Source of the DNA: Baffinella frigidus
Taxonomy: Eukaryota; Cryptophyceae; Cryptomonadales; Baffinellaceae
Length of the DNA: 11,154 nt
Assembly: GCA_026770585.1 (NCBI GenBank)
Contig: MU647351.1
Span: 99,031 to 110,184 of the forward strand
Direction: 5' to 3'
The position numbers were made by a program, and so were the translations under genes. This document shows positions 1 through 5,557 of this stretch, piece by piece. Position 1 is the first letter of the stretch. Each line of letters starts with the position of its first letter. Under the pieces are notes generated by a model. The model was not told where the DNA came from. It saw only the letters and a program-made list of their open reading frames with translations, and did not search any database.

Positions 1-85
1 CCCAAACCCCAAACCCCAAACCCCAAACCCCAAACCCCAAACCCCAAACCCCAAACCCCAAACCCCAAACCCCAAACCCCAAACC
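1..85 (+). repeat. Terminal telomere array, (CCCCAAA)n
   Basis: About twelve uninterrupted copies of CCCCAAA begin at the first base and stop just before the unrelated sequence CCATCACAGG. The G-rich strand reads TTTGGGG and points outward, as expected for the left end of a chromosome. The unit differs from plant-type TTTAGGG, ciliate TTGGGG and TTTTGGGG, and TTAGGG. Perfect homogeneity suggests an active telomerase product rather than an old interstitial tract. Confidence 0.95.
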
Positions 86-404
86 ATCACAGGAAGTTCT
101 GGAAGCGAACAACAAAGCGCTTCCGCTGCGCGGGCGGCGCGGTCCGTCCCTTCACAGTCCCAGTCTGGATTGTTGATATGAGGTTGTAAACTATGTATAA
201 AGCTATACTCCCGCCGCAACATCCTGTTATGATACTTGCGACCCTTGACTACACCTGTCAACTAAACCCAACGACTGCAAGATAAACCGGGTAAGATACA
301 CCAGGCAAGCTAAACTCTTCCGAAAGAACCTCCTGAACCAAATACTCGAGGGCTTCCCGGCAGGTACTCGAGTGTGTGGTCCCAAAGGTCTGTCTTAGGA
401 GCCT
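86..404. other. Subtelomeric sequence, no gene recognised
   Basis: This stretch has mixed composition and no convincing coding region; the one short minus-strand frame (258-470) has no recognisable domain. A short direct repeat of TACTCGAG occurs at about 343 and 365. I see nothing else supportable. Confidence 0.5.
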
Positions 405-595
405 GGAGTGGCCCTTCCACACAGCGGACTTCAAAGGGATTTCTTGAATAACCCGGAAGTGGATAATCAATGGACCCTATGGTAGGCAGTACCGTAGGGA
501 GATATGGGTTCCTACAGATAAGGTATCGGAAAGTCGCTTAAATTCGGCCAGAAATCCCTTCGTAGCCCGCTGTGTGGAGAGTCCCACAACTGTTG
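405..595 (+). repeat. Subtelomeric duplicated segment, copy A (lacks the fold-back element)
   Basis: This segment is a diverged copy of 3012-3312. Shared blocks in order are AGTGGCCC, ACAGCGG, AAGGGATT, AATAACCC, GACCCTAYGGTAGGCA, GGTTCCTA, GGAAA and CGTAGCCCGCT. Copy B carries a fold-back element with TA ends between AATAACCC and GACCCTA. Here the same two blocks are separated by 18 bases, exactly the spacing of copy B after removing the element and one TA. This copy therefore represents the empty site. Confidence 0.65.
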
Positions 596-760
596 ACTTC
601 AGAGAAACGTGCATGTCTTACAGATCGAACCCAACTACACCGGATCGAAACTATCTACACCTAAAACATCGAAAGTATCTGTGTGGGCCGATTTTAGCAC
701 CAGCGAACATCTGAAAGGGTGCGCGCGTGGCAGCGGCGATGTCACGCTACACCAGAAACC
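596..760. other. No gene seen
   Basis: No coding, RNA or repeat feature could be supported here. The right end carries GTGGCAGCGGCGATGTCACG (about 727-746), a weak relative of the 33-bp repeats that follow. Confidence 0.4.
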
Positions 761-796
761 CGAGACCCTGTACCCTAAACCCTGAACCCTAAGCCG

Positions 797-829
797 TACG
801 GCAGCGGCGGTGCCACCGCGATCAGTGGG
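797..829 (+). repeat. 33-bp direct repeat, first copy
   Basis: This GC-rich 33-mer begins TACGGCAGCGGCGGTGCC and ends ATCAGTGGG. It is identical to 916-948, and both copies are embedded in telomere-like heptamers. It looks like a subtelomeric satellite unit; no function is evident. Confidence 0.85.
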
Positions 830-915
830 ACCTTGAAGACACTCAACCCAAAAAAAACCAAGACCGAAACCCGAAACCCGAAACCCGAAACCCGAAAACC
901 CTAACCCTGAGGCCC

Positions 916-948
916 TACGGCAGCGGCGGTGCCACCGCGATCAGTGGG
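916..948 (+). repeat. 33-bp direct repeat, second copy
   Basis: Perfect second copy of 797-829, offset by 119 bases. In both copies the repeat follows a heptamer-derived tail and precedes a GGGNCCTTGA/GGGGCCCTGA junction, so the duplicated unit includes some telomere-like sequence. Confidence 0.85.
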
Positions 949-1132
949 GCCCTGAGGCTATGGGGGACTCCGTGCCTCTCGCCGCCGCGGCTCGTCACGG
1001 TGAACCCTAAACCCTAAACCCTAGACCCTGAATCACCGACGTTGGAGACTCAGGCTGCGTGCGTCATGCATATCTGCGTGCGCTCCGTCTTGTTCCTCTT
1101 CTTGGTAGTAACAAAAGGCCTCTCCCCCGCAG

Positions 1133-1180
1133 GGTGTGAGGTGTACGACGTGGTTGTAGCTTCTCTGCTGCCTGCCTTTT
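1133..1180 (+). pseudogene. Decayed penultimate-exon copy of an SGNH-like hydrolase fragment
   Basis: After an acceptor-like CTCTCCCCCGCAG (ends 1132) the sequence reads through the peptide CEVYDVVVASLLP. This parallels the better copy at 1326-1372 (WEVYDAAAATAP), and the upstream CTCTCCC(CC)GCAG is also repeated, so intron end and exon were duplicated together. Similarity fades after about 1165. There is no donor site at the expected place, so I treat it as a broken copy. Confidence 0.4.
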
Positions 1181-1325
1181 CTGCTTCCTGCCTGTCCGCG
1201 ACGCAGCATGTGGTAGTGATAAAGCCCTGATCCGTCAACCCTAAACCCTGCACCCTACGCCATGAACACTGAACCCTAGAACCTGGACAAGGTGGGCGTC
1301 ATAGTAATAAATGTCTCTCCCGCAG

Positions 1326-1372
1326 GGTGGGAGGTGTACGACGCCGCCGCGGCCACGGCGCCCTTGGAACAG
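1326..1372 (+). pseudogene. Exon fragment, possibly SGNH/GDSL-type hydrolase (GWEVYDAAAATAPLEQ)
   Basis: A 47-base exon-like block lies between acceptor TCTCCCGCAG (ends 1325) and donor CAG|GTCCTG. It enters in phase 1 and leaves in phase 0, matching the phase-0 exon at 1980. In-frame joining would give WEVYDAAAATAPLEQ followed by DSFADGIHFRPYV. A hydrophobic 'xVYDA' strand followed by a conserved D-G-x-H is the order at the C-terminus of SGNH/GDSL and PC-esterase hydrolases. The exon end is repeated at 1518-1532 (GCGCCGTTGGAGCAG|GTCCTC). No 5' exons, start codon or catalytic serine block are visible, so it is a remnant or the last part of a heavily interrupted gene. Confidence 0.35.
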
Positions 1373-1740
1373 GTCCTGCCCGGAGAGCTCTCCACACCCC
1401 AGGACCTGAGATCCTTCAACCCAGTCTCCTGCCATCCAACCCAGTCAACTGGCACCTCCAACCCAGTCTCCTGTCCCCTACAAAATGAATCTGCCGGCCC
1501 CCTCGTTCTAGCTAGTTGCGCCGTTGGAGCAGGTCCTCGAACCCAGCCTCCTGTCTCATGTGGTTTCCGACGTCGGGGCTCATCCCGAGTACAGTCGACC
1601 TAACAGGCTTACCCCGATTACAGTCGACCTAACAGCTCGTCCTGGACTATGTCCCCACACCTCCTGCAACCCGGTCTCCTGGCCTCCTGCATGGTTGTGC
1701 TGTGAAAACATAATTCTGCATTCGGCCTCTTTCTACCCTG
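1373..1740 (+). repeat. Short dispersed repeats between exon remnants
   Basis: The motif CAACCCAGTCTCCTG and variants recur at about 1419, 1459, 1547 and 1668. TTACAGTCGACCTAACAG occurs twice as near-tandem copies (about 1589-1606 and 1618-1635). A second copy of the exon end GCGCCGTTGGAGCAG|GTCCTC lies at 1518. The open frames across this stretch come from these repeats and show no domain. Confidence 0.6.
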
Positions 1741-1975
1741 ACCCCATCGACCCTAAACCCTAGACCCCAACCCCTCAGGATTCTTTCGCGGATGGAATCC
1801 ACTTCCGGCCGTACGTCTCTGAACCCTAAACTTTACATCCTAATCCCTAATCCTTAAACCCTACACCCTGAACCCTGAACCCTACACGGTAAACCCTACA
1901 CGGTCAACGAAAAACGGTCAACCCCACACCCTAATAAACGCACTTTTCACTCTCTAAACCCCAACCACTAACCCC
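1741..1975 (+). repeat. Degenerate telomere-like spacer
   Basis: Units such as ACCCTAAACCCTAGACCCC and AACCCTACACGGTAAACCC fill the space around and between the two DGIHF exon copies. They are again C-rich on this strand. The first exon copy (1779) is interrupted by this material. Confidence 0.65.
1779..1829 (+). pseudogene. Truncated last-exon copy (DSFADGIHFRPYV)
   Basis: Following CCCCTCAG the frame reads DSFADGIHFRPYVSEP and stops at 1827-1829. The first 13 residues equal the copy at 1980-2069. After V13 the sequence turns directly into telomere-like ACCCTAAAC, so the true C-terminus is lost. DGIH resembles the catalytic Asp-x-x-His block of SGNH hydrolases. Confidence 0.45.
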
Positions 1976-1979
1976 CCAG

Positions 1980-2069
1980 GACTCCTTCGCGGATGGGATC
2001 CACTTCCGGCCGTACGTCTACACCCAGCTCAACAACCTCCTCCTACATTCCCTCTGCCCTACCCCGTAA
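1980..2069 (+). pseudogene. Last-exon copy with D-G-I-H motif, SGNH-like hydrolase remnant
   Basis: After acceptor-like ACCCCCCAG (ends 1979) an open frame of 29 codons ends at TAA 2067-2069. It begins DSFADGIHFRPYV and continues YTQLNNLLLHSLC. D-G-I-H followed by a short helix with N and C near the end is the usual C-terminal catalytic block of SGNH/GDSL and PC-esterase-type acyl hydrolases; this assignment is inference from a short motif. AATAAA lies about 25 bases downstream (2093-2098) and could be a polyadenylation signal. If joined to 1326-1372 the reading frame is kept. No upstream catalytic domain is visible, so it is labelled a remnant. Confidence 0.45.
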
Positions 2070-2125
2070 GACAAAAAAAGAAAATGCGCGTGGAATAAAC
2101 TCTTAAATCGTTGTAGCGGTAGCTC

Positions 2126-2163
2126 CACACCCTCCTCCTACATCCCCTCTGTCCCGCCCCGTG
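2126..2163 (+). pseudogene. Third partial copy of the same C-terminus
   Basis: CACACCCTCCTCCTACATCC and the following CTCTGTCCCGCCCCGTGA repeat the final codons of 1980-2069 (LLLHPLC, then stop). The upstream DGIH part is missing, so this copy is non-functional. Confidence 0.5.
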
Positions 2164-2279
2164 AGTGCTGTGTGGGTGCATAGGCTCTAAGGGCACTTCA
2201 GGACGCAAGGTTATGAGGACGCCAAAGTTGATTCACTGAGACTTCGACCGACACGCTCGGGGCTTGTAGCGTTCACATA

Positions 2280-2400
2280 CAGGGGTACCTCGCTCATGAG
2301 AAACTGCCCCCCCCCCTAGGGCGACCATAGGGCCCTAGGCATAGGCCTACTGTAGGGTCCTAGGGGGGGGCGGCTTCTTATCATAAGCGAGGTGCCCCTG
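2280..2400. mobile_element. Fold-back (MITE-like) element H1, 121 bp
   Basis: Its left end is CAGGGGTACCTCGCTCATGA, preceded by TA. Its right end is the near reverse complement TCATAAGCGAGGTGCCCCTG, followed by TT (a changed TA). The interior is also self-complementary: a C-run, CCTAGGG, CATAGGGCCCTAGGCATAGG, TAGGGTCCTAGG and a G-run. The whole element can fold into one hairpin. It belongs to the family best preserved at 3061-3179 and 3466-3589. No coding capacity; it must be mobilised in trans if active. Confidence 0.85.
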
Positions 2401-2431
2401 TTCAAGTCGTAGCAACCGTGGGTGGACCTCG

Positions 2432-2747
2432 CCTATCCTTTAAGTGGCCAGTAGGCTCATACGCCCTACCGTAGGGTCCTAGAACCTGCCTAGGACCTCT
2501 TGGTTGTCAAATTTGACCACCTGGCCACTTAAGGGATAGGGGTACCTCGCTCACAAGGAGCCGCGGCAACCCTAGGACCACCATAGGGCCCACTCTAGGG
2601 TCCTAGGTGGGCGGGCGGCTCCTTCTGAGCGAGGTACCCCTATCCCTCAAGTGGCGAGCTGGTCAAATTTGACCCGCAAGAGGTCCTAGGCAGGTCCTAG
2701 GGCCCTACCGTAGGGCGTATGAGCCTACCCGCCACTTCAGGGATAGA
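2432..2747. repeat. Large nested palindrome, about 315 bp
   Basis: The left arm runs CCTATCCTTTAAGTGGCC, TAGGCTCATACGCCCTACCG, CCTAGGACCTCTTG, TCAAATTTGACC, CCACTTAAGGGATAGGGG. The right arm has these blocks in reverse-complement order, ending GTAGGGCGTATGAGCCTA, CCACTTCAGGGATAG. The core (2536-2643) is a member of the H fold-back family. It therefore looks like one fold-back element carrying a second, or an element extended by inverted duplication. A cruciform or long hairpin transcript would be possible. Confidence 0.8.
2536..2643. mobile_element. Fold-back element H2 (core of the nested palindrome)
   Basis: Ends are TAGGGGTACCTCGCTCACAA and GAGCGAGGTACCCCTA, with interior ACCCTAGGACCACCATAGGGCC and TAGGGTCCTAGG. 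It matches H1/H4/H5 but lacks the CA after the terminal TA. The flanks continue the inverted symmetry (GGGA/TCCC and beyond). Confidence 0.75.
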
Positions 2748-2813
2748 GGGTCGCTCTCGGTGCCAGTGCTTCTGGGGCGACCGGTCCGGGGGTGCGCATG
2801 CCCTCTCTACAAC

Positions 2814-2909
2814 CGCCGCCCCCCTAGGACCACCATAGGGCCCTGGGCATGGCCCTACTGTAGGGTCCTAGGGAGGTGGAGACGTTGTCTTATGAGCGAG
2901 GTACCCCTG
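2814..2909. mobile_element. Fold-back element H3, left arm damaged
   Basis: The right end CTTATGAGCGAGGTACCCCTG followed by TA is typical of the family, and the interior CCCCCCTAGGACCACCATAG and TAGGGTCCTAGG is intact. The expected left end GGGGTACCTCGCTC is missing and replaced by unrelated sequence (about 2755-2813), so the copy is rearranged or truncated. Confidence 0.65.
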
Positions 2910-2978
2910 TACCGTGCCGTCATGGTGGGAAATGCATGGCGGCCGTGTGGGTAAGGTCTGCCAAGGTTTCTCGCATGC

Positions 2979-2994
2979 GTTCAGCATGCTGAAC
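2979..2994. repeat. Perfect 16-bp palindrome
   Basis: GTTCAGCATGCTGAAC is its own reverse complement. It sits between H3 and duplicated segment B. Function unknown; it could be chance or a remnant of a fold-back end. Confidence 0.6.
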
Positions 2995-3011
2995 TCGGGT
3001 GCCTGTTGATT

Positions 3012-3312
3012 AGTGGCCCGCAAAACAGCGGTCTACGAAGGGATTCGTCAATAACCCATACAGGGGTACCTCGCTCATAAGAAACCGCCCCTTCCTAGGA
3101 CCCTACAGTAGGCCTATGCCTAGGGCCCTATGGTGGACCTAAGGGGGGGGGGCAGTTTCTTACGAGCGAGGTACCCCTGTAAGCGACAAGACATACGACC
3201 CTACGGTAGGCAATCCGCAGGGACACAGGGGGGTTCCTAAAGATACGGAACATGTAACGGAAACTCGGGCATTTTCTGCCCGAAAATCCGTTTCGTAGCC
3301 CGCTCTGTGTCG
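3012..3312 (+). repeat. Subtelomeric duplicated segment, copy B (filled site)
   Basis: Paralogue of 405-595, with element H4 inserted after ATAACCCA. Downstream blocks GACCCTACGGTAGGCAATCC, GGGTTCCTAAAGATACGG and CGTAGCCCGCTCTGTG correspond in order to copy A. Confidence 0.65.
3061..3179. mobile_element. Fold-back element H4, 119 bp, TA-flanked
   Basis: The element reads CAGGGGTACCTCGCTCATAA through CTTACGAGCGAGGTACCCCTG, with TA immediately on each side (3059-3060 and 3180-3181). A TA duplication is characteristic of Tc1/mariner-type insertion. The paralogous segment A lacks it, which gives direct evidence of insertion. The interior repeats the same palindromic blocks as H1 in the opposite order (CCTAGGACCCTACAGTAGGC first), so H1 and H4 sit in opposite orientations. 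Confidence 0.9.
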
Positions 3313-3405
3313 GGCCATCTATGCCGCCAGCATATCTTGAGGGCTTCTAGTGGGGCAACTCGCTATCAAGACGGCATGCCTCCTGGGACCCTACAGTATT
3401 CCTGG
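3311..3405 (+). repeat. Repeat P, copy 1
   Basis: The block CGGGCCATCT, GCCAGCATATCTTGAGGGC, TTCTAGTGGGGCAACTCGCT, AAGACGGCATGCC, then ACCCTACAGTATTCCTGG, recurs at 3749 and 3906. Its second half resembles one arm of the H elements, so P may be a rearranged H derivative. Confidence 0.65.
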
Positions 3406-3417
3406 TCACGCCTCGGG

Positions 3418-3450
3418 CCTCTGCACATCCATGAATGCAAGAGAATTCAG
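3418..3450 (+). repeat. Dispersed repeat (TGCACATCC...GAGAATTC), copy 1
   Basis: CCTCTGCACATCCATGAATG and CAAGAGAATTCAG recur at 3624-3658. A reverse-oriented copy lies at about 5768-5797 inside intron 1 of the CCDC77-like gene. Confidence 0.7.
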
Positions 3451-3465
3451 TTCCCATCACTAATA

Positions 3466-3589
3466 CAGGGGTACCTCGCGCATGAGAAACCGCACCCCCC
3501 AGGGACCCTACAGTATTCCTATGCCTCGCTACGGCCCTACGGTGGTCCTGGGGGGGGGGGGGCAGTTTCTTATGAGCGAGGTACCCCTG
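3466..3589. mobile_element. Fold-back element H5, 124 bp
   Basis: Ends are CAGGGGTACCTCGCGCATGA and CTTATGAGCGAGGTACCCCTG. TA precedes it (3464-3465) and TG follows (3590-3591), a one-base change from TA. The interior holds a G-run of 13 (3550-3562) opposite a shorter C-run. It interrupts the spacing between the two TGCACATCC repeats. Confidence 0.85.
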
Positions 3590-3623
3590 TGAGATATGCT
3601 CGTGAGATGTGCACAGGTTCGAC

Positions 3624-3658
3624 ACCTCTGCACATCCATATATGCAAGAGAATTCAAT
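3624..3658 (+). repeat. Dispersed repeat (TGCACATCC...GAGAATTC), copy 2
   Basis: ACCTCTGCACATCCATATAT and GCAAGAGAATTCAA match 3418-3450 with a few changes. Confidence 0.7.
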
Positions 3659-3707
3659 ACCTCGCCAAAAAGACATGCGTTGGTGATGTGCAGAGGCTGT
3701 GCAGAGG

Positions 3708-3741
3708 CGGAGAGAAAGAGAGGGAGGGAGAGAGAGAGAGG
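3708..3741 (+). repeat. GA-rich microsatellite
   Basis: A pure purine stretch of GAGAGA and GGGA units. It explains the long open frames on both strands in this region, which are low complexity and show no domain. Confidence 0.8.
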
Positions 3742-3748
3742 CCCGAAT

Positions 3749-3900
3749 CGGGCCATCTGCCGACAGCATATCTTTCGATGGCTTCTAGTGGGGCAACTCG
3801 CTAACAAGACAAGACGGCACGCCCTCGTACGACCATACAGCAGGTCGATCGATACCTAGGGCCTAACGGTGGTCCTGGGGGGGAGGGGTCTGCGTGTACA
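3749..3900 (+). repeat. Repeat P, copy 2 (tandem with copy 3)
   Basis: The copy starts CGGGCCATCTGCCGACAGCA, continues TTCTAGTGGGGCAACTCGCT, and ends with a G-run and CTGCGTGTACATGAAGCGCC. The tail leads directly into copy 3, so copies 2 and 3 form a tandem of about 150-bp units. Confidence 0.7.
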
Positions 3901-3905
3901 TGAAG

Positions 3906-4057
3906 CGCCATCTCCCGCCAGCATATCGTAAGGCTTCTCTCTAGTGGGGCACCTCGCTAACAAGACAGCACGCCCTCCTAGGACCCTACAGCAGGTCGAT
4001 ACCTAGGGCCCACCGGTGTCTTTGGGGGGGGGGGGGGCTGCGTGTGCACGAAGCGCA
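3906..4057 (+). repeat. Repeat P, copy 3
   Basis: This copy carries CGCCATCTCCCGCCAGCATA, CTAGTGGGGCACCTCGCTAA, CCTAGGACCCTACAGCAGGT, a G-run of 14 (4024-4037) and CTGCGTGTGCACGAAGCGCA. It matches copy 2 throughout. Confidence 0.7.
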
Positions 4058-4115
4058 AAGAGACAGATGTGTATTGCTCACGCAACGCTGCCAAAAGACA
4101 GCCCCCCCCCCCCCC
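4024..4115. repeat. Inverted G14 / C14 homopolymer runs
   Basis: Fourteen G at 4024-4037 and fourteen C at 4102-4115 are separated by 64 bases. They could pair as a hairpin stem, and the G strand could form a quadruplex. Homopolymer length may also be affected by sequencing error. Confidence 0.7.
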
Positions 4116-4165
4116 TCTTCCTTCCACGCGCTGCAACACCGTAAGGCCGCCAGGCTTTGCCAGGC

Positions 4166-4188
4166 CCGCTCAAGAGGCTCTTGAGCGG
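4166..4188. terminator. Perfect 10-bp stem hairpin downstream of ATG8
   Basis: CCGCTCAAGA and TCTTGAGCGG are separated by three bases. It lies about 85 bases past the ATG8 stop in the direction of transcription and could mark the end of the transcript. Eukaryotic 3' ends do not need such a hairpin, so the role is a guess; the structure itself is clear. Confidence 0.35.
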
Positions 4189-4211
4189 AGGTGTGTGCGC
4201 GTGGAAAGAAA

Positions 4212-5210
<999 letters not shown>

Positions 5211-5557
5211 CTTGCGGTCTTGAGTGCTCGCTCGCTGCTCTGCTCTCCGTCGCTGTGTGCTGAGGGGACCACTGTGGCTGCTTACGCCTCTTTTGCTGGA
5301 ACGGCGAAAGTGACGAGGTGTTTTTCAGCGGTTTCGATTGGATCGAGTTGACTGAATCCCCTTGACGGGCCCGCCTCGGATCCGACGTCGATCAAATCGA
5401 GTCTGGAGATGCGCCATTTCCCTCGGAGAAAGGCGCGAAATCGCACATCCCCCCATAAAACATTTTACATTTGAACTTTGTGGCCGCGCGCGCCGCCAGG
5501 AACGATCTCCTCCAAACCAGTACACCTTTTCGTACCATACACTATACCTCTTCAAGA
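5211..5557. promoter_or_regulatory. Shared upstream region of two divergent genes
   Basis: Only 347 bases separate the ATG8 start (5210, minus) from the CCDC77-like start (5558, plus), so both promoters and 5' UTRs must lie here. Visible elements are ATTGG (5337-5341, a possible CCAAT box in reverse), TGGATCGAGTTGAC and ATCAAATCGAGTC as related motifs, and the AT-rich CATAAAACATTTTACATTTG near 5455. CAAG precedes both start codons (CAAGATGG and CAAGAATG). No TATA box is certain. Confidence 0.55.

Larger units (their letters stand above)
760..1035 (+). repeat. Degenerate interstitial telomere-like tract
   Basis: Heptamer-like units ACCCTAAACCCTGA recur, with a run of CCCGAAA units at about 864-898 and CCCTAAA units at about 1003-1030. 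All are C-rich on this strand, the same orientation as the terminal array. The units differ from the terminal CCCCAAA at one position: the fourth base of the G-rich heptamer is G at the end, but A or C here. These are probably old telomere tracts or subtelomeric repeats that decayed in place. Confidence 0.75.

Noticed and set aside
3307-3859. Overlapping long open frames on both strands in the subtelomere
   Set aside because: They run across fold-back element H5, repeat P and a GA microsatellite, and show no domain or codon pattern.
2270-4060. CRISPR-like array
   Set aside because: The repeats are long fold-back elements of about 120 bp with irregular spacing, in a eukaryotic chromosome end with no cas genes.
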